This document shows positions 25,650-34,409 of a DNA stretch of 63,353 nucleotides, one piece after another. Below the pieces are notes generated by a model that saw only the letters and a program-made list of their open reading frames with translations, was not told the DNA's origin and made no database searches. Position numbers and translations under genes: made by a program. The first letter of the stretch is position 1, and each line of letters begins with the position of its first letter. Origin of the DNA: Desulfoscipio geothermicus DSM 3669 (GTDB lineage: Bacteria > Bacillota > Desulfotomaculia > Desulfotomaculales > Desulfallaceae); contig NZ_FOYM01000021.1 in the NCBI RefSeq assembly GCF_900115975.1, forward strand, positions 1 through 63,353. The letters run 5' to 3'.

Positions 25650-27470
25650 TCATATTTTTAATGAAAGCTCGGCTCCATCTCTTATGGCTTCGACGGCCGT
25701 TGCCATTACATTGCAATCGCCTATAAAGATGTACTTATCATTGCCTTTTAATTCTTTGAAGGTCTCATCCGGTTTGTTCCCTATTGCTATAACAATATCG
25801 TCAAATTTTATTTCTTTTTCAATTCCACCCACATTATATGACAATTTTTTATCTGATATATGGTTTATTGCGGCCTTCGTAATTATGCCCACATTCAGTT
25901 TTTGGAGTCTGATTAAAAGCAGCTTCCTTACCATCGGAAATACTCCATCCCCTACTTCATCTTTTGCCTCCAGCACAGTTACATTTTTGCCTTTTTCCGC
26001 AAGGAATTCAGCGGTTTCAAGGCCTGTAAGGCCCCCGCCAATTACGATAATACCTGTGCCCTCCGGCAAATCGCCGGACAAAACATCGACGGCTTGATAG
26101 GAGACTATGTCCATATCCCCATTGATTTTCCTGGGAACAGAACCGGCTGCAATCACAACTTTATCAAAAGGCATATTTTTTATTTCTTCAACTGTTACGT
26201 TCCTGTTCAAGTGTACGGCGATATTATTTTTTCTTAGTTCTCTCTCTAAATACTCTACAACCCTGCCTATTTCTCCTTTATGTGGCGGTATTTTTGCTGT
26301 ATTCAACTGGCCACCAAGTTTATCGCTTTTTTCAAATAACTCGACTCTATGACCTTTTTTCGCAAGATACACGGCCGCGGCCATACCCGCCGGGCCACCG
26401 CCTATCACCGCGATGTCTAAAGGATTATCTGTTTTAACTTCAAATTCTTTCTCTCTTCCCACCTCCGGGTTTATCATACAGGAGACGGGAAGCCCCTTTA
26501 AGATATATGCTATACATGCCTGATTGCAGTGTATGCAATATCTTATGTCATTGCCGTTTCCCTTTTTAAGCTTTGCAACGCAATCAGGATCGCCAATAAG
26601 GCCCCTGGCTATTCCTATAAAGTCGGCCGCATTATCCTTTAATATTTGTTCCCAGTTTTCTGCAAACCCAAGCTTGTTGGCCGCTATCACAGGTATGCCG
26701 ACATTGTTTTTTATCCTCTTTACAAGTTTCAATAAAGGCATGTCCTCTATACTCATCGGCGATATATGGTATTCCGATGTGGAACCCACACCCGCGGAAA
26801 TATTAAGCCCGTTGGCGCCGTTTTCTTCAAGCATTTTTGCAAACTCAACACTTTCTTCTATATTAAATCCTCCACATGTAATATCGTCGGCATTGATCCT
26901 GCATATAACCGCTATATCAGGGACATAAGTCTTAACTTTGCGCAGTATCTCCAGGGCAAACTTAGTCCTTCCTTCAAAACTTCCGCCGTATTCATCTGTC
27001 CTTTTGTTTACATCTGGTGATAAAAACTGATTCACAAACCATCCATGGGCAAAATGAAGCTCTACCATGTCAAAACCGGCCTTTTTTGCCCTCACTGCCG
27101 CCTTTGCAAAATCTTCTATAAACCCCTGTACCTCTTCTTTTGAAAAGTCTGCAGGCTTAAACTTTGGATTATGCATGGCAAGCTGTATTCCCGCTTTTGC
27201 CCCATTTTGATGGATTATATTTGATAACTTTTTAAGTCCGTCAATCTTTTCATCGCTGTCTATTCCAAGTTGATTGTTAAAAAATCTGCCAAAAATATTT
27301 ACGTAACTTGCTTCTACTATGACCAGTGATACATCCGTTGATCTCCTGTTATAGTATTCTATTTCTCTATCGGTAACAAATCCATCTTGTGCAAGATTTG
27401 TTACCGTAGGCAACATAACCAATCGGTTTTTCAGATTGATATTTCCTATTTTTCCTTCGTTAAAGAGCAT
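25650..27470 (-). CDS. Fe-S flavoenzyme of the 2,4-dienoyl-CoA reductase / old yellow enzyme family
   Basis: A 606-residue enzyme. The N-terminal TIM barrel binds FMN (NLKNRLVMLPTVTN, ELHFAHGWFVNQFLSP). The 4Fe-4S motif YCIHCNQACI-x11-C is near residue 320. FAD and NAD(P) Rossmann domains follow (DIAVIGGGPAGMAAAVYLAK near 350, IIVIGGGLTGLETAEFL near 460). Family members reduce 2,4-dienoyl-CoA or other enoates, or trimethylamine-type substrates; the substrate here is not evident. Composition is clearly AT-richer than the flanking operons, and it sits among gene fragments, suggesting acquisition by transfer. The start follows GAGGTGATAT. Confidence 0.87.
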   Translation of the reverse strand: MLFNEGKIGNINLKNRLVMLPTVTNLAQDGFVTDREIEYYNRRSTDVSLVIVEASYVNIFGRFFNNQLGIDSDEKIDGLKKLSNIIHQNGAKAGIQLAMHNPKFKPADFSKEEVQGFIEDFAKAAVRAKKAGFDMVELHFAHGWFVNQFLSPDVNKRTDEYGGSFEGRTKFALEILRKVKTYVPDIAVICRINADDITCGGFNIEESVEFAKMLEENGANGLNISAGVGSTSEYHISPMSIEDMPLLKLVKRIKNNVGIPVIAANKLGFAENWEQILKDNAADFIGIARGLIGDPDCVAKLKKGNGNDIRYCIHCNQACIAYILKGLPVSCMINPEVGREKEFEVKTDNPLDIAVIGGGPAGMAAAVYLAKKGHRVELFEKSDKLGGQLNTAKIPPHKGEIGRVVEYLERELRKNNIAVHLNRNVTVEEIKNMPFDKVVIAAGSVPRKINGDMDIVSYQAVDVLSGDLPEGTGIIVIGGGLTGLETAEFLAEKGKNVTVLEAKDEVGDGVFPMVRKLLLIRLQKLNVGIITKAAINHISDKKLSYNVGGIEKEIKFDDIVIAIGNKPDETFKELKGNDKYIFIGDCNVMATAVEAIRDGAELSLKI

Positions 27471-27702
27471 TTATATCACCTCATATCTTATGCTTTAACA
27501 CCTATTTCTGTATTAGTAAAGTAACTATTCAAGTACCACCAGGAAATCGTCAAAGTCATTTTTATAATTGGGCTTGATGTAACTTTTTCGAAATATAGTC
27601 GAAATAATCTCATTACGTGTTCGGTAGTTGTCTTGATAGCCGGGTACATTACAATTCTTACATTGCCACTTAGACTATGTTGCCCATCAAACCGAGTAAA
27701 TA

Positions 27703-28307
27703 TTACTCTGCTACATGTAAGGAGTAACATCGTGGTGGGTTCGGGTGGAGGCGGAACCAGGATGCAACAGTTATGTTATCCAAATCGTAATTTATCGGAA
27801 ATATAGGTGATTCTGTAAACTTGCCCACAAAAAAACGGAGCTCTGGAGGTGAATTCCGCTCATCTACATAGATTTTCCAGGGCTTGCTCATGCCGTGAAC
27901 GAGCATTAGGCCCTCTGGGGTAAGAATGCTACGGCAATCCCGGAACAGCTTAGGCAGATCCAATATATGTTCAATCGCCCCAATCGTAACAATTTTGTCG
28001 AAGAATCCCTTTGCGAAAGGCATTTCCAGCAAGGATATGGACCTTGCGGAATGAACTTTTTAACCTTTTCGGTTATATGGTGCGTGGGGAACAGAACCTC
28101 ACGCTCATAGATGATCTTCTCAGCCAGATGCCGCAGAAATATTTCCCGTTCCTTGGGTATCCAGGTTTGTCTGGCGTGATGAATCATGCCGAGAATCAGT
28201 CGGTTTAAATCGGCTAAATAGAGATACGTCTCTACTCTACCCGTCTCAGGCTGCGGATGGTAAGCTTCTTGTAGTGCGAACCGGGACAAACGAGGGTCAC
28301 TGAACAT
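27703..28307 (-). pseudogene. Class I SAM-methyltransferase remnants, frameshifted
   Basis: Frame 28032 to 27703 contains EMPFAKGFFDKIVTIGAIEH and CRSILTPEGLMLVHG, the post-motif-I part of a small-molecule methyltransferase. The glycine-rich motif I is missing. Frame 28307 to about 28050 encodes an unrelated-looking N-terminal part (LADLNRLILGMIHHARQTW) joined in a different phase. Downstream, 27490-27680 carries a further open frame with KWQCKNCNVPGYQDNY. I read this as a decayed gene or genes; no functional product is expected. Confidence 0.55.
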
Positions 28308-28430
28308 TTACTTTTTTCTATATTACTACTATAAACCTAAGAATTTGCACTTACAATCGAAATGTCTTATCCCAATAATTAGGTTCTTTAATAAGAGGCT
28401 CTATTCTAGATTAATGGTTCTTGATTTATC

Positions 28431-28592
28431 CTACACATTCTTTTCCGTGCAGCTTTCCCTTTCTCCCGCCAGCAACCTCACAAGAATCTCCACAAGGTGC
28501 GGGTCAAACTGGCTCCCCGCACATCTCTTCAGCTCCTCTAGGCTTGCGTTGTACAGCGACCAGGCAAGCCTAACACGCCCTTTCTTTAGGTT
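28431..28592 (-). pseudogene. C-terminal fragment of an HD-GYP domain
   Basis: Fifty-three codons read LEELKRCAGSQFDPHLVEIL then VRLLAGERESC before TAG. This is the conserved tail of HD-GYP cyclic-di-GMP phosphodiesterase domains (ELKRCAGTQFDP type). The frame is closed by a stop at once upstream, where another open frame takes over. No catalytic HD or GYP motif remains. Confidence 0.75.
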
Positions 28593-28923
28593 CTATTATA
28601 ACAACCTTTCTGCGTGTCCAGTAAACCGAGTACAGTCCAATATTATCTGTACTGACCTTACTAGACAACAGATTAAAGCTCCTTTTTAGCGATTCAAGTT
28701 TTGTTTTTTGAGTACTTAGAATCTTAATCAAGTCAACAGGATTTGTACTTTGAAGTTCCTTTATTTTATTATCTATACATTCTATTTGTATATCAGCATC
28801 TTCTGGGACTGAATAATTAACTCCTAAAAAACCTTCAATTTTTTCAACACTGGATACATTGCTTGTAATAACTGCTATATCCCCGGTAATTATTGAAAAA
28901 GAGCTATCAGCAAATATTTTATT
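28570..28923 (-). pseudogene. Unidentified open frame lacking a start codon
   Basis: A 117-codon open frame between two stops without an ATG. It reads SSFSIITGDIAVITSNVSSV, then EKIEGFLGVNYSVPEDADIQ and later LIKILSTQKTKLESLKRSF. The amphipathic, low-rare-residue composition looks like genuine protein, probably the C-terminal part of a lost gene. It overlaps the HD-GYP fragment by 23 bases in another frame, marking a recombination joint. No family recognised. Confidence 0.4.
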
Positions 28924-29030
28924 CTACTTTAATTAATAGTTATTAAGTAAGCGTCAAATAGTACCCACATAGCAACATCTTCTCGTTTATGCGATAATCC
29001 TTCTCAAGACACTAAGATAGGAGGATTTAT

Positions 29031-29326
29031 ATGACAAGAGCAGAGCTAAGAAAAGAATGGGAGGCGCGGGTAGCCGCTTTTAGGGCCAGCGACCAGAGCG
29101 CATCAACATGGTGTACAGCCCATGACTTAAAACCCATCAGTTACGATATTGGCTCAAGAAGCTTGAACCCAAAGAAGCTGCCGTGATACCATCACCCAAG
29201 TGGGTATCGGTAGAAGTAGACGAAGAACCTTTTGAGTCAAGAAGTAGTCTACTCATAAGAGTGAGTCAAGCCACCATAGAGGTAAAGCTGGGCTTTGATC
29301 CAGCGCTGCTTTCACCAAATGGATAG
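29031..29326 (+). pseudogene. IS66-family TnpA-like protein, frameshifted
   Basis: After AGGAGGATTTAT the ATG opens MTRAELRKEWEARVAAFRAS and WCTAHDLKP. The frame then shifts by one base and continues HQLRYWLKKLEPKEAAVIPS, KWVSVEVDEEPFESRSSLLI and SQATIEVKLGFDPALL to a TAG at 29324-29326. This is the small first ORF of IS66-type elements. No tnpB or tnpC and no terminal inverted repeats follow, so it is a stranded, inactive remnant. Confidence 0.75.
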
Positions 29327-29390
29327 TGATCGCCTTTAGTTGGTTGCTGGTTCTTTGGATTAAGTTCAAGAAAATATAGTTCAGAATATT

Positions 29391-29699
29391 CTATCTTTCT
29401 CTATGCTTATGTTTTAAAACAAGGCGAGCCTTATTAACTAATTTATAATATGTGTGGTTCATATGTTTTGGTTTATAAAGATCCTTACGTTTAAGAAAAG
29501 TCCCTTTTACACGCTCTAAAAATCCTAATTTTTCTAAATGTTTTAGACGCTGCATTGTTTCTCCTAAGTTTATCTTCAATTTACGACTTATAAATTTGGC
29601 GCAATCTGCTTCAATATTGTACAGATATTCTAAAAGTTTAAAATCTAATTCTTCTAAAATATCCCAGTTTAATACCGTTTTATTGTTATTCCCTTTCAT
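29391..29699 (-). CDS. Small winged-helix protein, DUF2250-like
   Basis: A 102-residue basic protein. EELDFKLLEYLYNIEADCAK, ISRKLKINLGETMQRLKHLE and LGFLERVKGTFLKRKDLYKP describe a winged-helix DNA-binding domain of the DUF2250 type, found mostly in archaea and thermophilic Firmicutes (from memory). AAAGGGA precedes the ATG. AT-rich like the surrounding accessory region. Target and regulation unknown. Confidence 0.65.
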   Translation of the reverse strand: MKGNNNKTVLNWDILEELDFKLLEYLYNIEADCAKFISRKLKINLGETMQRLKHLEKLGFLERVKGTFLKRKDLYKPKHMNHTYYKLVNKARLVLKHKHRER

Positions 29700-30116
29700 A
29701 AATATTCCCTTTCCTAAAAAGATTTGTTTGTAAATATTATAAAACTATTTTAGACTCTTCGTCATCTAGTATTAGTATTTAAAAATAAGACTAGGTTAAA
29801 TAGATAATTTTCCTTACAGCCTTTTCTAGACTGACGTAGTATTCCAGCAATATATGCTGATATTTACTTTTTAAAATGGTGCCAATGGTCGATGTAGCCA
29901 AATCATTAAAAAGACATGAAGAACTAAGCCATTATTTCTTTATATTTGGCCATCATTTTATAATTGTAGGTCATTATTTTCATGTGTATCCAGATTTTTG
30001 AGCGCACGGATCCTCTGACAGGGATACGATTCATATCATATCCACGTCGAAGAGAGGAAACGCTACCTTCAACCCCGGCCTTTTACCATATAATTCTTTT
30101 GGATATGGTATAATGT
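29700..30116. other. AT-rich intergenic stretch
   Basis: About 415 bases with no open frame that looks coding. It contains short near-repeats around GGTCATTATTTT and ATTTGGCCATCATTTT (29935-29985). I see no RNA gene, terminal repeat or CRISPR unit. Confidence 0.4.
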
Positions 30117-30428
30117 TTATAATTTTTTCCTTTTAATAGATTTAGCTATTGTTTCGGTGTATTCCCCCATAGTATATATGCGAATTTTATGACTACGGGG
30201 AAATTCTTTCTTAAGAATTACTTTAAATAGTTTTTTTAGTTTTGCCAAATTTACACGAAATTCTTCTCTGAAAAAACCGTCTTCTATAACTAAGAACAAA
30301 TCATCTTCTTCTTTAATCAGCAATACAGTACGATTTCTTTTATAACTTCTGATATCTAAATAATGTCCAATGGGAAGTTTCTTAGCTTTTTCTATCAAGG
30401 TCTTTATAAAAATATTTTTATCTATCAT
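30117..30428 (-). CDS. Hypothetical basic protein
   Basis: A 103-residue protein, rich in Lys/Arg and hydrophobic strands (YLDIRSYKRNRTVLLIKEED, LFLVIEDGFFREEFRVNLAK). It probably forms a small alpha/beta fold. GGTGAG lies eight bases before the ATG. No family recognised. Its genomic setting next to a Cro/C1-type regulator and a GNAT module would suit an accessory or defence-related role, but there is no direct evidence. Confidence 0.5.
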   Translation of the reverse strand: MIDKNIFIKTLIEKAKKLPIGHYLDIRSYKRNRTVLLIKEEDDLFLVIEDGFFREEFRVNLAKLKKLFKVILKKEFPRSHKIRIYTMGEYTETIAKSIKRKKL

Positions 30429-30651
30429 TTAATTCTCACCACTAGCATCGTAGTAATAAAAATATAATTTGTCAATTCTTCTAACAGGTTTGAGGATATT
30501 TCTTTTAACGTTTTTCACATTATTTAGTTTCTTTATAAACTTATGAATTTATTATTGCAAGTGGTTTTTAAACTCGTACGTTTTTTATTCCAATTTCAGT
30601 TGATACTTTACACTAATTAGTGTATATTATAGTATAGGACGGTGATTGAAA

Positions 30652-30867
30652 ATGCATCTAACTATGGGTGAAAAAATCCGTATTTTGATAAAACGAAAAA
30701 AGGTAACTATATCTGAACTTGCAAAAATAATCGGTACATCAAACCAGAACCTATCAAATAAATTCTCCCGCGATAATTTTTCAGAGCAGGAATTACATCA
30801 AATTGCTGAAGCTCTTGGATGTAAGTTTGAGGGTTATTTTGTTTTTGAAGATGGGGAAAGAATCTAA
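30652..30867 (+). CDS. Cro/C1-type helix-turn-helix regulator
   Basis: About 71 residues: MGEKIRILIKRKKVTISELA, KIIGTSNQNLSNKFSRDNFS and EQELHQIAEALGCKFEGYFV form a complete XRE-type HTH domain with no extra module. Such single-domain proteins act as antitoxins or regulators of small mobile loci. Preceded by GGACGGTG; a TTG six bases upstream is an alternative start. Followed by a strong terminator. Confidence 0.8.
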   Translation: MHLTMGEKIRILIKRKKVTISELAKIIGTSNQNLSNKFSRDNFSEQELHQIAEALGCKFEGYFVFEDGERI

Positions 30868-30881
30868 ATTCTTAACCTTTT

Positions 30882-30936
30882 GAGCAATAAAAAATGGCTA
30901 CAATACATTTTGCATCGTAGCCATTTTTTGTTGCTC
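30882..30936. terminator. Strong terminator hairpin
   Basis: A 20-base arm GAGCAATAAAAAATGGCTAC pairs with GTAGCCATTTTTTGTTGCTC (one mismatch) around a 15-base loop. A/T runs within the stem give termination signals in both directions. Confidence 0.8.
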
Positions 30937-31085
30937 ACTTTTATTATGTTTTTCCCTCTGATATGTCTACTCATTCTATATCCGAACTGCAATACTGACT
31001 TCAAGCTCGCCAATTGGTCGTTTATTCCTAAAATCAGGCCCATCCATATCAAAGGTATTACTGTCCGAAACCCGCTTGAATACTG

Positions 31086-31451
31086 CTATTTCGTAGATCT
31101 TACCCTTTGTATTCCTATTACACACTCCACATGGGCGGTGTGGGGGAACATGTCCACGGGCTGGACTTTGGCCTGTGCGTAGCCCTGGGCGGCCAAGCGA
31201 GCGATGTCCTGGGCCAGGGTGGCCGGGTCGCAGGAGACGTATACCACCCGGCGAGCGCAGCTTTGGGCCACAGCTTCCAGCACTGCCGAGCGGCGACCCG
31301 CCCGGGGCGGGTCCAACACCACCACATTCGGCCGGTAACCCGCGGCCACCTGTTCCGGCAGCACCTTTTCCACAAACCAGGCGTAAAGCCGGGTATTTTT
31401 AATTCCGTTCAGAGAATCGTTGGCCCGGGCATCCTTCACAGCCCGGGGCAA
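31086..31451 (-). pseudogene. C-terminal fragment of a second RlmD/TrmA-family methyltransferase
   Basis: About 120 codons retain PRAVKDARANDSLNGIKNTR, VVVLDPPRAG, the catalytic-cysteine motif VVYVSCDPATLAQDI and the terminal MFPHTAHVECVIGIQR. Family proteins are about 400-460 residues, so the N-terminal two thirds (TRAM and Fe-S region) are missing. The fragment opens without a proper start. It is GC-rich, unlike its AT-rich surroundings, and differs from the 25343-25588 fragment, so two separate paralogues have decayed. Confidence 0.8.
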
Positions 31452-31486
31452 ACTGTACTTTTACTGACCTTTTCGGTAATTTATTC

Positions 31487-32053
31487 TCACTTAAGCAAAC
31501 GAACCATTTGAATTAACTTATCATCAGGGTCCTGGCGGAACACCTTAAAACCGTTTCTCGAATAGAACTCTTTGAGCTCGAGCTTGTCCTGACATTCTAT
31601 ATAAACAATCCTCCCGCCTATTATTTCCTGTGCTCTTAATATAACCGAAAGTGCGTAGTCTATTATCTCGTCTCCAGCTATCTCACCTGCATATGAATCG
31701 TTCTTCCCAAGCTGACCTATTAAAAAGGCAGGTATTTCGGTAATCAAACCGTCACCTTTTCTTGAATAAAGGCCATCAAGCCTACGAATTTGAGAAGGAC
31801 TTGTACCTTCAGGAATTTTAAGCGTCTGCATGGCTATTGCAAAATATGCGAGAAGCCTAAATTATCCTGCCAGTTTTGCCTCTTCATCAAATATCAAGTG
31901 TGTACGGCTCTTGGCTTTCCTCTCATAGATAATAGCCTTATCTTTTATAAAATTTTCTATATCGGGGTCTTTTTTGCATTTAAAAACAGAAATGACTTCC
32001 GATACCTTTTCCTCGGAAGCCATCTCTAAGAATTTTTCGAGAGCGATAAGCAA
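31487..32053 (-). pseudogene. GNAT acetyltransferase (toxin-like) interrupted by an in-frame stop
   Basis: Two halves lie in the same frame, separated by a TAA at 31862-31864. The first 63 residues contain VISVFKCKKDPDIENFIKDK and THLIFDEEAKLAG. After the stop come AYFAIAMQTLKIPEG, PAFLIGQLGKND and IIGGRIVYIECQDKLELKEF then YSRNGFKVFRQD. Together they make a GNAT domain of the type found as toxins with a short upstream antitoxin. Comparison with the family suggests the stop lies in about six extra codons between LAG and YFAIAM. The antitoxin frame overlaps the first half. Confidence 0.72.
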
Positions 32054-32235
32054 CGTTTTAATACTTCCTCACCCCTCGCCATCGCCTCTGCGGAAGCCAG
32101 TTTTCTGTTGACAGGCTTCACGTCTTTGGATAAAAGCACCTCTATCAACTTCTCAACCGCTTCCGGTTCCCTGATAATAACGTTCTTATCAAAGGAAATA
32201 GTTGCCATTGGTTCCACCTTCTTTTCAATATACAT
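32026..32235 (-). CDS. Putative antitoxin of the GNAT module
   Basis: About 69 residues: MYIEKKVEPMATISFDKNVI, EPEAVEKLIEVLLSKDVKPV and ASAEAMARGEEVLKRCLSLS. A beta-strand start followed by helices and a C-terminal segment matches small DNA-binding antitoxins in general shape. It overlaps the GNAT frame by 28 bases, typical of toxin-antitoxin operons. An ATG at 32208 (GAAGGTGG upstream) and one at 32259 are alternative starts. Confidence 0.55.
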   Translation of the reverse strand: MYIEKKVEPMATISFDKNVIIREPEAVEKLIEVLLSKDVKPVNRKLASAEAMARGEEVLKRCLSLSKNS

Positions 32236-32259
32236 CTTTTCACCTTTATTATATGCCAT

Positions 32260-32664
32260 ATCGCTTTAATATTCAAAGAGATTTTGCTGGGCTCGGATGG
32301 AAAAATATAATCGTCTGTTAGAATAACTTCTCATAAAATAATAGTCCCGCCTTGGTACGGATTACTAAGAGGCGAGGCGCCGTAAAAATTCAAACCCCAA
32401 GCCCGAATTATCGCCCGGGCCTACCGGCCGGAAAACATTCATAAAATTAAGCAAGCCGGCGCTGCAACGTAGAACACTTCCCGTTCAACCGCAGCGGCGT
32501 CTCCCCATAGCACCGCGCCCCATCAAGTGCCCTATGTGTTCCGGGGACGAAATTTAAACTCCTTGGGATATGCCATTTATTGGTTTAGCCATATCGCAAG
32601 AAGGATTTTAGAATATTGCAAAGAAACAAAAATATTATTTAAAGTTGAAGGAGGTTAATATCCT
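32260..32664. other. Intergenic region upstream of uspA
   Basis: About 400 bases. The middle (32340-32540) is GC-rich and may be decayed coding sequence, but I find no recognisable motif. The right end supplies AAGGAGG before the uspA start. Confidence 0.4.
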
Positions 32665-33087
32665 ATGTATGATAAAATACTGGTTCCCATTGACGGTTCG
32701 GAAAGCTCAATGGAGACCGCCAAGCATGCAGCTGAATTTGCATCCAAACTGGGCGGGGCCGTCACCTTGTTTCACGTGGTTTCGCCTCTGCCCGCCGCCA
32801 TTCAGGGCACCAGCCATGCCCGAAAGTTTTTGGAAGAAATGCTGCGGCATGGCGAAGAAGCACTGAAAGATGCTAAAAAGGAAATAGCATCTTTTAACCT
32901 GCAGGTTGACCTGGATATGGTGGTGGGCGGCCCGGCAGTGGAGATATGCCAGAAGGCGGAGAATGAACAGTATGATCTAATCATCATCGGCAGCAAGGGC
33001 TTGAGCAAAAACCGCGGTTTTAAAATGGGCAGCGTGAGCAAACGCGTGGTCCGCCACGCCCATTGCCCTGTGCTCATAGTCCGGTAA
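32665..33087 (+). CDS. Universal stress protein, UspA family
   Basis: A 140-residue Usp-domain protein with KILVPIDGSESSMETAKHAA at the start and the ATP-binding pattern IIGSKGLSKNRGFKMGSVS near 110-128 (G-x2-G-x9-G-S). It is therefore probably the ATP-binding subclass. It acts in the cytoplasm in stress survival or energy-state sensing; partner unknown. AAGGAGGT precedes the ATG. Monocistronic. Confidence 0.9.
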   Translation: MYDKILVPIDGSESSMETAKHAAEFASKLGGAVTLFHVVSPLPAAIQGTSHARKFLEEMLRHGEEALKDAKKEIASFNLQVDLDMVVGGPAVEICQKAENEQYDLIIIGSKGLSKNRGFKMGSVSKRVVRHAHCPVLIVR

Positions 33088-33212
33088 ACCCCGACTTTAT
33101 TTTGGACACCTACTTGGCGCGAAGATCTGACAAGCACATGCTACCGGCTCGTTTTTTTCATCTCCCCGATCACGCATGTATGCACGTCACAGGAAACCTA
33201 CCCTAAAAGAAT

Positions 33213-34409
33213 TTACTTTATAACATCCACCACCGTCCCACCGGTAATGGCTTGCAGCTTGGCAAAGGTAACGGGCAGAGCGGAACGGTCCGTGCCCGCC
33301 GCCGGATAAAATACGTCAAAGCGCTGCAGGGATTCATCCAGGTAAATGGGAATATCTGTGGCCAGGGCAAAGGGACAAACCCCGCCCACCCGGTATCCGG
33401 TAATTTCTTCGACTTCTTCGGGAGTGGCCATTCTGGGCTTGCCGCCGCCCAGCAGCGCTTTCACCTTTTTGGTGTTCACCCGCACGTCACCCGCCATGAC
33501 AAAAAGCCCATACTTTTCCCCCGCCCGGAATAACAGGGTTTTGGCTATCCGGCCCGGTTCCACGCCCAGCGTCCGGGCCGCTTCCTCCACCGTACTGGTA
33601 TCTTCCTTGAATTCAATGGGTTCCAAATTCGGGTCAAACACCTGCACAAATTTACGCACCCGTTCAACGGCCTGTTTTTCTTGTTCTATCTTCTCCCGGC
33701 CGGCGCCGGCCAGCCAGCCGGCCAACTCAGCCAGGGTGCCGTACCCGTCAGCCAGTTTTTGATAGTCCACCCGCGTGGGGTTAATCAGGTAATCAGTGAC
33801 CAGGTAGGTCCGCATACCCGGGGTGGAAGCCGCCAGGTCTTTTTGTACGTCATTGCCCACCATCAAGCAATCTTCGGGTTTGAGTTCCAAAAGTTCCGCG
33901 ATCTCCCGGTAGTATTCGGGATGCGGCTTGCAAAAGTGCATTTCCTCGTAACCGGTCACCAGTTCCCAGGGCAGGTCGGCCACGCCGGCCCAGGCCATGC
34001 GGTCGCGGATGGCCGACCGGGGAAATATCGCGTTGGTGGCCAGTACTATGCGCAGGCCCCGGTCCAATGCTGCCTGCACCGCCCGCCGGGCCTGCGGGCA
34101 AGGCCGGGCGACCCGCGACAAATTTATAAATTTATGGGCGTAAAAATCCTCAATCAACGGTTCTAAATCAGTTATGCAATCACCCAAGCGGGTGCGAAAA
34201 TCCGCCCAAAAAACCTCCGCGTTGGTTAACGCGGGGTCGCGGTTTACCAGCATGGCATTGGTACTGGCCAGAAGGGCCCTGACAAACCGGCCCGGCTCCA
34301 CTACAGAGGCCACTGTTTGGGATAATTCTTTCAAGTATTCGTTCATAAAATCCTCGGTATCCATTTGAAGTAAGGTCCCGTCCAGATCAAAAAGGACTGC
34401 CTGTAACAC
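33213..34409 (-). CDS. HAD-family hydrolase fused to a YbaK/ProX aminoacyl-tRNA deacylase domain
   Basis: About 398 residues in two parts. The N-terminal half is a HAD phosphatase: nucleophile motif VLFDLDGTLLQMD, LATNAIFPRSA and MVGNDVQKDLAAS. The C-terminal 150 residues are a YbaK/EbsC domain (IAKTLLFRAGEKYGLFVMAG, VRVNTKKVKALLGG, GVCPFALATDIPIYLDESLQ) that in relatives hydrolyses mischarged tRNA such as Cys-tRNAPro. The fusion is unusual to me. The GTG start at 34409 is chosen for AAAGGAAG upstream; a GTG at 34430 is possible. It overlaps an EamA remnant in another frame. Confidence 0.82.
   Translation of the reverse strand: MLQAVLFDLDGTLLQMDTEDFMNEYLKELSQTVASVVEPGRFVRALLASTNAMLVNRDPALTNAEVFWADFRTRLGDCITDLEPLIEDFYAHKFINLSRVARPCPQARRAVQAALDRGLRIVLATNAIFPRSAIRDRMAWAGVADLPWELVTGYEEMHFCKPHPEYYREIAELLELKPEDCLMVGNDVQKDLAASTPGMRTYLVTDYLINPTRVDYQKLADGYGTLAELAGWLAGAGREKIEQEKQAVERVRKFVQVFDPNLEPIEFKEDTSTVEEAARTLGVEPGRIAKTLLFRAGEKYGLFVMAGDVRVNTKKVKALLGGGKPRMATPEEVEEITGYRVGGVCPFALATDIPIYLDESLQRFDVFYPAAGTDRSALPVTFAKLQAITGGTVVDVIK

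Noticed and set aside
30000-30060. CRISPR-repeat-like text around CGAAGAGAGGAAAC
   Set aside because: No second copy or regular spacing was found nearby and no cas genes are present.
30864-31052. Minus-strand open frame running through the terminator at 30882-30936
   Set aside because: Its C-terminal half is made of the terminator hairpin and its start lacks a ribosome site.
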